52,286 nucleotides of DNA from Methylobacterium sp. 10 (GCF_000519085.1 NZ_KI912577.1:1436992-1489277); one strand, 5' to 3'. Shown: positions 25,493 through 34,198, counted from the stretch's first letter. The notes: generated by a model from the letters alone, not told the origin. Made by a program: numbers and translations.

Positions 25493-26248
25493 ATGTCCAA
25501 CAAGCTCGAAGGTAAGGTCGCCCTCGTCACCGGCGGCACCAGCGGCATCGGTCTCGCCACCGCCAAGCGCTTCGCCCAGGAAGGCGCACAGGTCATCGTC
25601 ACCGGACGGCGCAAGCCGGAACTCGAAGCCGCCGCTTCTGAGATCGGCTACGGCGCCATCGGCATCCAGGCGGACGCCGCGAGTCTCGCCGACCTGGACC
25701 GTCTGTACGCGCAGGTCATGGCCGAGAAGGGCCGCCTGGACGTCTTGTTCGTGAATGCCGGCGGCGGCTCCATGGTGCCCCTCGGTGAGATCACGGAGGA
25801 TCACTTCCAGGACACCTTCGACCGCAACGTGAAGGGCGTGCTGTTCACTGTACAAAAGGCACTGCCGCTGCTCTACCGCGGAGCCTCGGTGATCCTGACC
25901 GGTTCGACGGCAGGAACGGAAGGGACGCCGGCCTTCAGCGTGTACGCCGCATCGAAGGCGGCTGTGCGCTCCTTCGCGCGTAACTGGATCCTGGACCTGA
26001 AGGACCGCGGCATCCGGGTGAACACCCTGAGCCCTGGCGCCACCTGCACGCCGGGTCTCGTCGAGCTTGCTGGTCCTGATGCAGCTCAGCAGCAGGGCAT
26101 GCTCGACTACCTCGCCTCCAAGATCCCGATGGGCCGCGTTGGCGAACCGGACGAGATCGCCAAGGCGGCTCTCTTCCTCGCTTCCGACGATGCCAGCTTT
26201 ATCAACGGCATCGAACTGTTCGTCGACGGTGGCCAGGCTCAGGTCTGA
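25493..26248 (+). CDS. Short-chain dehydrogenase/reductase (SDR)
   Basis: A 251-residue classical SDR. Cofactor motif [20 protein letters not shown] near residue 9, NAGG at about 87, the catalytic Ser in [12 protein letters not shown], the YAASK catalytic Tyr/Lys near 151, and a C-terminal [12 protein letters not shown]. The TGRR after the second strand favours NADP. The substrate is not known. The start at 25493 gives normal family length; the longer frame upstream runs through the divergent promoter. A pirin gene follows after 82 bp. Confidence 0.9.
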   Translation: MSNKLEGKVALVTGGTSGIGLATAKRFAQEGAQVIVTGRRKPELEAAASEIGYGAIGIQADAASLADLDRLYAQVMAEKGRLDVLFVNAGGGSMVPLGEITEDHFQDTFDRNVKGVLFTVQKALPLLYRGASVILTGSTAGTEGTPAFSVYAASKAAVRSFARNWILDLKDRGIRVNTLSPGATCTPGLVELAGPDAAQQQGMLDYLASKIPMGRVGEPDEIAKAALFLASDDASFINGIELFVDGGQAQV

Positions 26249-26330
26249 GCCCGCTTATCACCTGGCCTGAAAACGCCGGCCTAGATGCGTCGGCGTCCCT
26301 TACCTCCACAACTTGGAACTGGTGATCCAG

Positions 26331-27029
26331 ATGATCGAGCATCGCCCTTTCTCAACCCTAGGCGGCGCCGAGCGCAACTGGCTTAAGGCCAAGCTGCACT
26401 TCGCCTTCGCCGGCATGGGCAATCCCGAGCACCGACCCATCGGTCCACTACGGGTCTGGAACGACGATGAGTTCGCTCCCGGATCCGGCTTTCCAATGCA
26501 CCCTCACTGCGATGTCGAGATCGTCACCTACGTTCGGGAGGGCGCCGTCACGCATGAGGACGACCTCGGTAACCGCGCCCGGATCGAAGCCGGCGATCTT
26601 CAGGTGATGAGCACCGGCACAGGCATCCGCCACGCGGAGTTCAACGCCGAGGCTGTTCCCTTGCGCCTGTTCCAGATCTGGCTCGACCCACGCAAGCCGG
26701 GCGGACATCCAAGCTGGGCGAGTCGCCGCTTCCCAGCCTCGGAACGGGATAGGCGCTTCGTGGTCCTGGCGAGCGGTGCCCCTGGAGACGCAGGTGCATT
26801 GGCCATCAACGCCGACGCGCGGGTCCTTGGGGCGACGCTCCAGCAGGGCGAGACACTCATACACGAGTTTGAGCCTGGACGACGGGGCTATCTCGTGACG
26901 ACAACTGGGCAGATTGATCTGAACGGCATGCGATTGCAGCCCCGCGACGGGGCCGCCATCCATTCGGAAGATCGCTTGACCATCGCAGCCTGTGCCGACG
27001 CCGAGATCCTGCTCGTCGAAATAACCTGA
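26331..27029 (+). CDS. Pirin-family bicupin protein
   Basis: A 232-residue protein of the pirin/YhhW group. The first cupin holds the metal ligands in GFPMHPHCDVEIVTYVREGA and GTGIRHAEFN (His, His, His, Glu). The second cupin (EFEPGRRGYLVTTTGQIDLN) lacks ligands, as usual. Some members act as quercetinases or redox sensors; no activity can be assigned here. Such genes often accompany LysR/SDR pairs, as in this case. Start 26331 (MIEHRPFSTLGG) fits the family better than the ATG-like start 18 bp earlier. Confidence 0.88.
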   Translation: MIEHRPFSTLGGAERNWLKAKLHFAFAGMGNPEHRPIGPLRVWNDDEFAPGSGFPMHPHCDVEIVTYVREGAVTHEDDLGNRARIEAGDLQVMSTGTGIRHAEFNAEAVPLRLFQIWLDPRKPGGHPSWASRRFPASERDRRFVVLASGAPGDAGALAINADARVLGATLQQGETLIHEFEPGRRGYLVTTTGQIDLNGMRLQPRDGAAIHSEDRLTIAACADAEILLVEIT

Positions 27030-27435
27030 CGGGGAGGGGCGGTCTGGATGACTGCGGATACCCAACCTTCGTGCTTATATCGAAGACGAGACAACGTCCG
27101 GGAGGGCCACTGTTTAACACCGACAACTCACACGGAGTCATCGGCAGGACTCCTGAAAGCACCGGCGGTATGGGCTGGCGAGGACAGCCCGGTGGTCGTC
27201 GCCTTCGGCACCCATCGCATCCACAAGCCGTCCCTGAACATCGCAGGGAGGCCTGCACAAGGGCAGCAGACACACTTCCTCATCGGCGGCGCTGCCCTCG
27301 CTTCCGCGTGGACACGGTCGGCGGCGCGCCTAAACTGGGCACGATATACAGGCATTCCGTGGATTTGTGATCCGCATCACATTTCTCGGCGGCGAACGGG
27401 CCCATGGTGCTGTCACCCAAACAGGGAGACACGCG
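27030..27435. other. Intergenic region with a CRP-type site
   Basis: No gene is supported; the open frames here run into Gly-rich or Arg-rich translations. It ends with a TGTGA-N6-TCACA site (27366-27381) and an AGGGAGA ribosome-binding site before 27436. Confidence 0.5.
27366..27381. promoter_or_regulatory. CRP-type binding site
   Basis: TGTGA-TCCGCA-TCACA, a perfect match to the CRP core palindrome, about 55 bp upstream of the Gly-rich secreted protein gene. A Crp-like regulator with matching recognition-helix residues is encoded 2 kb downstream. Confidence 0.65.
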
Positions 27436-27720
27436 ATGAAGACGGTTTCGGCGAAGGTGATGTTGGCGGCGGGCATCACGCTCGTAGCGGTGGCTGGCGG
27501 GCTCGGCAAAGCCGAGGCTCGCGGATTTGGCCATGGCGGCTTCGGGCACGGCGGCTTTGGTCACCATGGCAGCTAAGGGTACCGCGGCTTCGGTTACAGA
27601 GGCTACGGCTTCGGAAGGTTCGGCCACTATGGTCGCTTCTACCATCGCGGCTTCCAGCATCGCTTCGGGGGCTTCGGCTGGGGCTATCCCTCCGAGGGGT
27701 ACCTGCTTAGCTCCTACTAG
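27436..27720 (+). pseudogene. Gly/Phe/His-rich secreted protein with in-frame stop
   Basis: Starts MKTVSAKVMLAAGITLVAVA with a clear signal peptide ending near KAEA, then GFGHGG repeats. A TAA at 27574-27576 interrupts the frame after GFGHHGS. The same frame continues with GYRGFGYRGYGFGRFGHYGR and ends SEGYLLSSY at TAG 27718-27720, with the same composition on both sides of the stop. A single change, for example from TAC (Tyr), would explain it. The full product would be about 94 residues; the truncated one is 46. A good ribosome-binding site (AGGGAGA) and a CRP-type site precede it. Function unknown. Confidence 0.65.
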
Positions 27721-27934
27721 AGCGAGTTCCGTGAAACTCCGATCGACACGGAATGCATGCAAACGACCACGCGCTTGATCGAAGGAGTTTCGGCTGATCG
27801 TTTGGCGCGGGATGCGGCAGATGCCAATTACCCGTCTTGGGAGGCGGTGGCGTTGATCTTTCCCGCACCAAGTGCCGGTCAGAGCTTAATACTCAGTTAA
27901 CCAAATAAATCTCAAACGAAAGTCAGAGCGGACC

Positions 27935-28171
27935 ATGTTGAGCTGGACATTGATTTTAATGCTGAGTTCACAGGGATCGACGGCGATACGCGCATTGGAT
28001 GCGAGCATGTCGTTCCCGACCGAAGAGAGCTGCAAGGCCGCCGCGAAAAAATTCCTGGATGTCGCATCGCCCGAAGGTGTAGCGATGTGCTTGCAAAGGC
28101 TAGCTTCAACAACTACGAGCGGACCTTTAAGCTCAAAGCATCAGGCCATTGCCAGTAAAAAATCTAATTAA
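27935..28171 (+). CDS. Small secreted or membrane-anchored hypothetical protein
   Basis: A 78-residue frame starting MLSWTLILMLSSQGSTAIRA, a hydrophobic signal-like segment, followed by SFPTEESCKAAAKKFLD and a second Cys in VAMCLQRL. Small proteins with an F-x-s-xxxC-xxA helix and a later Cys are frequent in Rhizobiales. The last 20 residues (LASTTTSGPLSS) look less natural; another frame there reads ASFNNYERTFKLKASGHCQ, so a frameshift near 28080-28100 is possible. Confidence 0.45.
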   Translation: MLSWTLILMLSSQGSTAIRALDASMSFPTEESCKAAAKKFLDVASPEGVAMCLQRLASTTTSGPLSSKHQAIASKKSN

Positions 28172-28266
28172 TTCGATTATAATAATACTGCGTGCATATG
28201 AATTTTAATTTTATAGATAAGTTCCATCAAATAGCATTCATGAATGCTCAAGCTGGGAGTGTGCTG

Positions 28267-28716
28267 ATGCATCGAAATGAAACCATTTCTTTTGCGGGGA
28301 CCCTCGTCGACATCCTGGTCGCCGGCGGGGATTCGAAGGGTGAGTTCTCCCTTCTTCGTATCACGAACCCTCCCGGCGTGTGGACACCGCTACACCGACA
28401 CTTGCACGAAGAAGAGACGATTTACGTACTAGACGGGCAGATCGTCGTTGAGGCAAGAGGCGAAACCCGCCTACTGTCTGCCGGAGAGATCGCGATCCTT
28501 CCGCGCGGCGAAGCTCACCGCTTGGGAAATGCGGGTCCGCAGGACGCGCATGCGCTGGTGTTCTGCACCCCAGCGGGGTTTGAGCGGTTCGTACGTGAAG
28601 CCGGGCAGGCTACCACAACGAGCTCCGAGACGGTACAGGCGCCAGGCTCCGAGGCTCTGACACGGCTCGCCAGCCTGTCCTCCCGCTTCGGGGTCGAACT
28701 GCTGCCAAACACCTGA
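28267..28716 (+). CDS. Cupin-domain protein
   Basis: A 149-residue single cupin. Metal motif 1 is TPLHRHLHEEETIYVLDGQI near residue 40, motif 2 is ILPRGEAHRLGN near 80. Start at ATG 28267 chosen because GGGAG lies 8 nt upstream; an in-frame extension to 28192 is AT-rich and looks non-coding. A helical tail without cupin features follows. A second cupin gene lies 78 bp downstream. Function unknown. Confidence 0.75.
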   Translation: MHRNETISFAGTLVDILVAGGDSKGEFSLLRITNPPGVWTPLHRHLHEEETIYVLDGQIVVEARGETRLLSAGEIAILPRGEAHRLGNAGPQDAHALVFCTPAGFERFVREAGQATTTSSETVQAPGSEALTRLASLSSRFGVELLPNT

Positions 28717-28794
28717 AACCAGCGTCCGGCCAGACTAATACGATCAGCGCGTCTATGCAGTTGATCTAACGCAACATACTCAGACTTCGTTCAA

Positions 28795-29304
28795 ATGGAA
28801 ACACAGATGATTAAAAACTGCGACTTCCGTGAAGACGGCCAGGGGACTGTATCGGTGGCAGCAGCACCGCCGGACATGCTGGGGATTGCCATGCAATGGA
28901 GAATTCGTGGCGCCGAAGCGCAGGACGCCTTCTGTTGCCTGGAGCTTACGATACAGCCCGATTGCGGTGTGCCGCGCCACCATCACGACTACGTAGAAAG
29001 CTTCTATGTGCTGGAAGGAAAGATCAGGCTCGAGATCCAGGATGGCACCACGTCTCGGGTTGTCGACTGCTTGCCTGGCGATGCTGTGAGCGTTCCAGCT
29101 GGAGCACAGCACAGTTTCTTCAACCCGATTGCCGCAGCGGCCAGGCTTCTTAGCATTTCCATTCCCAAGCATGAAATGTTCTTCGACGCGATCGTCGATG
29201 CAGACCACGCCGCTCCGTTTTCGGAATTGCCGCAGAGTGAAATTATGCGGCGACTCGCGCTTATCGGCAACAAAACCTCAACTTTTTTTGCAGAACCAAA
29301 GTAG
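28795..29304 (+). CDS. Cupin-domain protein
   Basis: A 169-residue single cupin with PRHHHDYVESFYVLEGKIRL (motif 1) and SVPAGAQHSFFNPI (motif 2). The metal ligands His, His, Glu and His are present. Residues after 125 form a helical extension (MFFDAIVDADHAAPF). An internal ATG at 28807 is an alternative start. The two neighbouring cupins differ enough not to be a recent duplication. The Crp-like gene starts 57 bp downstream. Confidence 0.78.
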   Translation: METQMIKNCDFREDGQGTVSVAAAPPDMLGIAMQWRIRGAEAQDAFCCLELTIQPDCGVPRHHHDYVESFYVLEGKIRLEIQDGTTSRVVDCLPGDAVSVPAGAQHSFFNPIAAAARLLSISIPKHEMFFDAIVDADHAAPFSELPQSEIMRRLALIGNKTSTFFAEPK

Positions 29305-29360
29305 TTTTCGACGGATGCTTCGTTGTTTAAATAGCATTGTTAATTTATTTGACTAATGCC

Positions 29361-30041
29361 ATGACCGTACCACACCGGCTTGCCGGAATCTTAGCCGCTA
29401 ACCCTTTCTTTGCCGAGATGGGACCGGAGGTCATCGAGGCTATCGCCGGCTTGTGCAAGACGAGGAGCCTGTTTCGGCAGGAGGTCCTGTTCCAGAAAGG
29501 TGATCCGGGTAGTGCCCTCTACGCGGTTCGCCGAGGGCAAATTCGCATCGGAACTGGCACCGGGGACGGCCGAGCCGTGACGCTCAACATTCTCGGTCCG
29601 GGGGATGTCTTCGGTGAAATTGCCCTGCTTGACGGCCATCCACGTACTGCGGAGGCTGTTGCGCTTGAGGCGACTGACCTTTTTGTCGTCAATCGGCATG
29701 ACTTTCTGGGGCTTCTTGCGCACGACGCAGCCTTGGCCGCGCGGATCATCGGCTTCCTCTGTCTGCGACTACGCTGGATGAGCGAACGCATGGAGGAGGC
29801 CACACTGCTTCCACTCGACGCCCGGTTGGCGCGACGGTTGATCATGCTGTCCCAGGACTATGGTGCCGAGATTCATGTTACCCAGCAGGAACTCGCCGCC
29901 TTCGTCGGTGCAGCGCGCGAGAGCGTCAACCGCACTCTTCAGAGTTGGCAGCGATCCGGCATCATCGATTTGGGCCGTTCCCGCGTGACGGTGAAAATTG
30001 CTCAACGTCTGGTGGCGCTTGGCGAGCGGCCTCAACTTTGA
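29361..30041 (+). CDS. Crp/Fnr-family transcriptional regulator, CRP-like
   Basis: A 226-residue regulator. The cyclic-nucleotide pocket is GDVFGEIALLDGHPRTAEAV, with the Gly85-Glu86 and Arg95-Thr96 pair that contact the ribose phosphate, so cAMP or a related nucleotide is the likely ligand. There is no Cys cluster, so it is not an FNR oxygen sensor. The HTH is TQQELAAFVGAARESVNRTL; Arg186, Glu187 and Arg191 match the E. coli CRP residues that read TGTGA. Two TGTGA-N6-TCACA sites lie at 27366 and 32501. The gene is followed by a FecR-domain gene (22 bp) and a membrane cyclase, suggesting a single signalling unit. Confidence 0.88.
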   Translation: MTVPHRLAGILAANPFFAEMGPEVIEAIAGLCKTRSLFRQEVLFQKGDPGSALYAVRRGQIRIGTGTGDGRAVTLNILGPGDVFGEIALLDGHPRTAEAVALEATDLFVVNRHDFLGLLAHDAALAARIIGFLCLRLRWMSERMEEATLLPLDARLARRLIMLSQDYGAEIHVTQQELAAFVGAARESVNRTLQSWQRSGIIDLGRSRVTVKIAQRLVALGERPQL

Positions 30042-30063
30042 AACGGCAAAAGGGATTTACCAC

Positions 30064-30585
30064 ATGAGAAATCTAGTGCGGGCGGCGACAGCACTCGCTG
30101 CCACACTCGTCATGGGTACCGCCGTAGCGCAGACGCGGTGCACTGAGACGACGCGTTTTGATCCGCCCTTACGGGTACTGCGCTGCACGGACGGGCTTCT
30201 GCTCGAAACTGAGCGGAATGCCACGCTGCGCCCAATAGACCGGAACGGCGACGGGCGTTTGGAAGGCGCGGAGCTTGGGGGTGGCGCCGCCCTCATCACA
30301 CTGCCACCGAGCGCAAGGGTCCGCCGAGAAGGCTTCCAGATCCTTACGCCTCACGCGCTTGCCTCGGTGCGGGGCACCGTCTACGCCGTCGACGTGACCA
30401 ACGCCCGAACGGCGGTTTTCGTGGAACGAGGCCGGGTCGTCGTCGCGCGCCGGAGTACTCTGGATGGGGCCGTCACGCTTGGCCCAGGCGAGGGCGTCGA
30501 TGTCGATGCGGATCAGGGCCCCCTCGAAGTACGGCGTTGGCCACAAGAGCGCGTCAGGGGCTTACTCGAGCGCTTCGGGCAGTAA
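30064..30585 (+). CDS. Secreted FecR-domain protein
   Basis: A 173-residue protein with a signal peptide (RAATALAATLVMGTAVAQ). The mature part has a FecR-type beta-helix stretch: PPSARVRREGFQILTPHALA, then SVRGTVYAVDVTNARTAVFV and RVVVARRSTLDGAVTLGPGE. A short EF-hand-like segment DRNGDGRLEGAEL sits near residue 60. FecR-domain proteins of this kind are often encoded with CHASE2 cyclases and may act as periplasmic input for the CHASE2 domain. Here the cyclase start lies 14 bp downstream. Confidence 0.8.
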   Translation: MRNLVRAATALAATLVMGTAVAQTRCTETTRFDPPLRVLRCTDGLLLETERNATLRPIDRNGDGRLEGAELGGGAALITLPPSARVRREGFQILTPHALASVRGTVYAVDVTNARTAVFVERGRVVVARRSTLDGAVTLGPGEGVDVDADQGPLEVRRWPQERVRGLLERFGQ

Positions 30586-30599
30586 ATTCCGTTGGCGTG

Positions 30600-32483
30600 A
30601 TGTCAAGCTCTAAGCCAATCGTGAACCTCCGTCAGATAAATCGGCGCTTTGCAATCGCAGCACTCGTCGCTGCGCTCTCCTGGAGCGGCTGGCTCGCCTA
30701 CCTCCACATCGGCGGACGTGCCACGCCCCTCGACTCGGTCGAGTCGGCCCTGACGGACCTACGCATGCGACTGGCCGGGCCACGTAAGCCGCCCGCCGAC
30801 GTTGCGATCGTTGCCATTGACGACGAGATCGTCCAGCGGGAAGGAGGTTTTCCGGTCTCGCGCGCGATGATAGCGCGGCTGATCGAGACAATTGCGGCTG
30901 CGAATCCACGCGTGATTGCCGTGGATGTTCTCTTCCTGGAAGCGGGCCGCCAACCTGAGGCCGATCGTGCCCTGGCGACCGCTTACAGCAAGGCGCCAAC
31001 CGTCTTGGCGGCTGCGGGTGTTTTCGACGGCCGCGTGGATGAGACCGGCATACCCATCGCAACAAGTGTACGCCGACCGACGCCTGAAATCGGCGCGGCT
31101 GCGTTTTCCGGGCTCGTCAACGTTTCCGAAGACGCAGCAGGTGTCCCGCGCCATCTTCCGCTTGTTGCAAGGACAGACGAGGGAGTCGCTGTAGCTCTTG
31201 TCCTACGCGTCGCCGCCTTGGCAGTTCGTAGAGATCCGATCATGGGCGATGGCCACTTACAACTGGGTTCTGCCATCATCCCTCTCGATCTCGGGTATCA
31301 TCTTCCTCTGCGTCCTTATGGACCGCGACGCACAATCCCGACATTGAGCGGTGCCGCACTTCTCGACGGCACTGCATCAGTCGCTGATCTGAATAACCGC
31401 GTCGTCGTAGTCGGCTCTACGGTGCTGGGCGGGAGCGATACCTTCGCGACAGCATTCGATCCTGTCCTGCCTGGCGTAGAACTCCTTTCGACCGGCATTG
31501 CAAACTTGATATCAGGTGACGGCCTCGTGCGTGATACGAGCGTTCGGAGGCTCGATGCAGTCGCAGCCATGGTTCTTGCAACCGCTGCTGCGCTCATGAT
31601 CGCTCTCGTGCCGCCGAGCCTGGCGGCCATCCTTGTGTTTCTTCTGCTGACAGCGTGGCTTGCGGCCGGCGCTGTCGCATTTTCCTGGGGTGTTTGGTGG
31701 AGTGCAGCGCTGCCACTCGCAGCGGTCGCGATGCCGACCGTCCTATTCGTTGCGGCACGGCAAGCAGTGGATCGTCGGAGTGGCGCGAGAGTGGCTCAGT
31801 CCGAGCAGGTCTTACGCCTGCTTCAACCGGCGGCACTTGCGGACCGGCTAGCCCAGGATCCGACCTACCTGATCGAACCTATCGCACGCGACATTCCGGT
31901 GCTTTTTATCGATCTCTCCGGCTTTACACAACAAAGCGAACGGCTTGGCCCCGTGCGCACCCGCGCAATCCTTAAGACGTTCCACGATCTCTTAGACGGG
32001 ATCGCTTCAACGTCTGGAGGTCTTGTCGTCAACTTCATGGGCGACGGCGCCATGATCCTGTTCGGCGCGCTCGATCCTGATCCCGCACAGGCCGCCAACG
32101 CTTTGCTGGCGGCTGAGGATCTCATCATCAGCATAAGGCAATGGATTGCGCGTGAACCTGAACTGGCAGGCGCCGGGCGCACACTCGATGTGCGGATCGG
32201 CGCACATTTTGGGCCGGTGATCCTTTCGCGCCTCGGCAGCCAAACCAATCAACACATCACGGCCACGGGTGACACCGTCAATGTCGCGAGCCGTCTCCTT
32301 GCGGTGGCTTCAGACGCGAAATGTCGCCTCGCCGCCAGCGCCGATCTTCTCACGGCTGCCGGTATCGGGGAGCCGGACGGCATTTTCGACGAGCGGCAGA
32401 CGTCCGCCCTCCGTGGTCGCGAACAAACCCTCGATGTCTGGCTACAGCGCGAGCCAGCCATTCGGGCGTCCTCTCAAGACTGA
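30600..32483 (+). CDS. CHASE2-domain membrane nucleotide cyclase
   Basis: A 627-residue class III cyclase. One N-terminal membrane segment (FAIAALVAALSWSGWLAYL) is followed by an extracytoplasmic CHASE2 domain (about 45-320; PPADVAIVAIDDEIVQREGG, RVIAVDVLFLEAGR). Three membrane spans (about 325-415) and a C-terminal cyclase domain (about 430-600) come next. The metal-binding Asp residues are in VLFIDLSGFTQQ and FMGDGAMILFG, and the transition-state Asn/Arg in GDTVNVASRL. The position usually occupied by the purine-selecting Lys before the FxGD is Asn (VVNFMGD), so ATP as substrate is not certain. It probably makes the second messenger for the Crp-like protein two genes upstream. Confidence 0.88.
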   Translation: MSSSKPIVNLRQINRRFAIAALVAALSWSGWLAYLHIGGRATPLDSVESALTDLRMRLAGPRKPPADVAIVAIDDEIVQREGGFPVSRAMIARLIETIAAANPRVIAVDVLFLEAGRQPEADRALATAYSKAPTVLAAAGVFDGRVDETGIPIATSVRRPTPEIGAAAFSGLVNVSEDAAGVPRHLPLVARTDEGVAVALVLRVAALAVRRDPIMGDGHLQLGSAIIPLDLGYHLPLRPYGPRRTIPTLSGAALLDGTASVADLNNRVVVVGSTVLGGSDTFATAFDPVLPGVELLSTGIANLISGDGLVRDTSVRRLDAVAAMVLATAAALMIALVPPSLAAILVFLLLTAWLAAGAVAFSWGVWWSAALPLAAVAMPTVLFVAARQAVDRRSGARVAQSEQVLRLLQPAALADRLAQDPTYLIEPIARDIPVLFIDLSGFTQQSERLGPVRTRAILKTFHDLLDGIASTSGGLVVNFMGDGAMILFGALDPDPAQAANALLAAEDLIISIRQWIAREPELAGAGRTLDVRIGAHFGPVILSRLGSQTNQHITATGDTVNVASRLLAVASDAKCRLAASADLLTAAGIGEPDGIFDERQTSALRGREQTLDVWLQREPAIRASSQD

Positions 32484-32500
32484 AGCACGGTCCAGATCTG

Positions 32501-32516
32501 TGTGATCTGAATCACA
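32501..32516. promoter_or_regulatory. CRP-type binding site
   Basis: TGTGA-TCTGAA-TCACA, a perfect core palindrome, 17 bp after the cyclase stop codon and 67 bp upstream of the small secreted-protein gene at 32584. It has the same half-sites and spacing as the site at 27366. Confidence 0.65.
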
Positions 32517-32583
32517 GTTCTCCACCCGAAAGAAGTGCACGTTAAATTCACCCAAGCATCTTAGCCAATTAAGAGTCGAGAAG

Positions 32584-32964
32584 ATGCATCCGATGCTGTC
32601 GCGCGCCGTTGTCACCTTTGTTGTTCTTGTCATCGCTGGATAGGCTTTGGCGGATACTCTGCCGCTTCGTCACGGAGCCTACGTCGCAGTCGGTACAGGT
32701 TGTGACAGTCCGCCAAACGTCGCCCTGCGCGGCTACGATGGCAATGGCATAGGAAGTTCAAAGGCAAATCGCTGTCGGGCGAAGGTGCGATCCCGCCAAG
32801 ACAATCGCTTTGATATCATTCAGGACTGCGAGCAATTTGGCGGCCCGATTCCTGCCCGCGAAACCGAAACCCTTGCCATACGCGTCGATGGACCAACTAC
32901 GTACACCGATCTGAGCGCCGGAAAAAACGTCCGCTATCGCCTTTGTCCGAACCTGGCACTTTAG
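32584..32964 (+). pseudogene. Small secreted protein with amber stop in the signal peptide
   Basis: ATG 32584 opens MHPMLSRAVVTFVVLVIAG, a signal peptide, then TAG at 32641-32643, then the same frame continues ALADTLPLRHGAYVAVGTGC to a TAG at 32962-32964. Restoring Gln (CAG) at the stop would give a typical cleavage region AGQALA before DTLPL. The mature part is about 104 residues with five Cys and no known domain; pairs such as GTGCDSPPN and IIQDCEQFGG suggest a small disulfide-bonded secreted protein. A TTG at 32647 could start a shorter unexported form. A CRP-type site lies upstream. Confidence 0.7.
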
Positions 32965-33154
32965 CAGCCGTGCCCATCATTGATGCCAGCGTGGAGTATA
33001 TACCTTGACGCCCGTGGTAAGAGGTTCGATCGCGCAGATCGATACCGATATTTCATGTTCATCCTCGATTGGCATTCGCATCGTTCTGGATCTTTTGGGC
33101 GGCCAGATCTTGATCCATGACGATCGAGGCAGAGGGTCATTAGGAACCTAGTCC

Positions 33155-34198
33155 ATGCTTTCCATTCTCGAACAGCGACCTCGCTTCGACTTGATTGAGG
33201 GGGCGACACCTATCCAGCGCCTGACGCGCCTAGAACGAAGCATCGGGTGCTCAAAGAAACATGGCATCTACGTAAAGCGTGATGATCTAATGGGTGTCGG
33301 TGGAGGCGGCAACAAACTCAGGAAATTGGAGTTTCTCGTCGGTGAGGCTCTGAGCCAAGGCTGTGACACCTTCATCACGACTGGAGCACGTCAATCGAAC
33401 CATGCAAGGTTGAGTGCGGCTGCGGCAGCGCGTGCTGGTTTGAGCTGCGAGTTGGTGTTGACGGATACGGTTGTCCGGACAGATGAGGCCTACCGGTACA
33501 ATGGTAACGTGCTTCTTGATGACCTTCTCGGTGCAACGGTTCACCGTCGACCTAACGGCGCGGATGCAATGGTGGTTGCGGAGATGCGGCGGGCAGAACT
33601 CATCGCAGTTGGCCTGCGTCCCTATGTTGTTGGATCAGGAGGCTCATCGGCGGTTGGCTGCCTCGGCTATGCGGCCTGTGCGGCAGAGATTGTAGCTCAG
33701 GAGCAGAGCCTTGGATTGAGGTTTGGACGCATTGTTGTGCCGAATGGCAGTTCGGGCACCCATGCCGGCTTGGCTGCCGGCCTCAAGGCTTTGGGCGACG
33801 ATGCGTCTCGGATAACATCCTTCTCCGTCTTAGCGCCGCTTGAGAAGACTGAGGAGACCACCCGTGTCATTGCCGAGCAAACCTTAGGCCTTCTCGGGCA
33901 GAATTATGCATTCGGTAACAATGACATCAGGGTGTCGGGAGACCAGCTTGGCGAAGGCTATGGCATGCCGACAGATGCGATGTTCGAAGCCGTCCGCTTG
34001 GTTGCTCGAACGGAGGGACTGCTCCTCGATCCGGTCTATGGTGGAAAGGCTTTTGCGGGCCTGATTTCGGCTGTTCGTAACAAGGCCTGGCAGGATGAAG
34101 GCCCAGTTCTCTTTGTGATGACCGGCGGCCTTCCAGGGCTTTTTGCCTACGAGCCGGCGTTTCGAGCTGGTCAGAACAATCTCTACCATCGGAGTTGA
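33155..34198 (+). CDS. PLP-dependent D-cysteine desulfhydrase / ACC deaminase family
   Basis: A 347-residue fold-type II PLP enzyme. GIYVKRDDLMGVGGGGNKLR near residue 38 contains the PLP Lys in GGNKLRKLEF. ITTGARQSNHARLSAAAAAR near 75 is the substrate-binding loop, VPNGSSGTHAGLAAGLKALG near 196 binds the cofactor phosphate, and LDPVYGGKAFAGL is near the end. These fit DcyD, ACC deaminase and L-cysteate sulfo-lyase alike; D-cysteine desulfhydrase is the broadest safe name. AGGAAC precedes the ATG. No operon partner: non-coding DNA on both sides. Confidence 0.87.
   Translation: MLSILEQRPRFDLIEGATPIQRLTRLERSIGCSKKHGIYVKRDDLMGVGGGGNKLRKLEFLVGEALSQGCDTFITTGARQSNHARLSAAAAARAGLSCELVLTDTVVRTDEAYRYNGNVLLDDLLGATVHRRPNGADAMVVAEMRRAELIAVGLRPYVVGSGGSSAVGCLGYAACAAEIVAQEQSLGLRFGRIVVPNGSSGTHAGLAAGLKALGDDASRITSFSVLAPLEKTEETTRVIAEQTLGLLGQNYAFGNNDIRVSGDQLGEGYGMPTDAMFEAVRLVARTEGLLLDPVYGGKAFAGLISAVRNKAWQDEGPVLFVMTGGLPGLFAYEPAFRAGQNNLYHRS

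Noticed and set aside
27048..27710. 220-codon plus-strand frame across the Gly-rich gene
   Set aside because: Arg/Trp/Leu-rich translation typical of a wrong frame; the signal peptide and ribosome-binding site belong to the 27436 frame.
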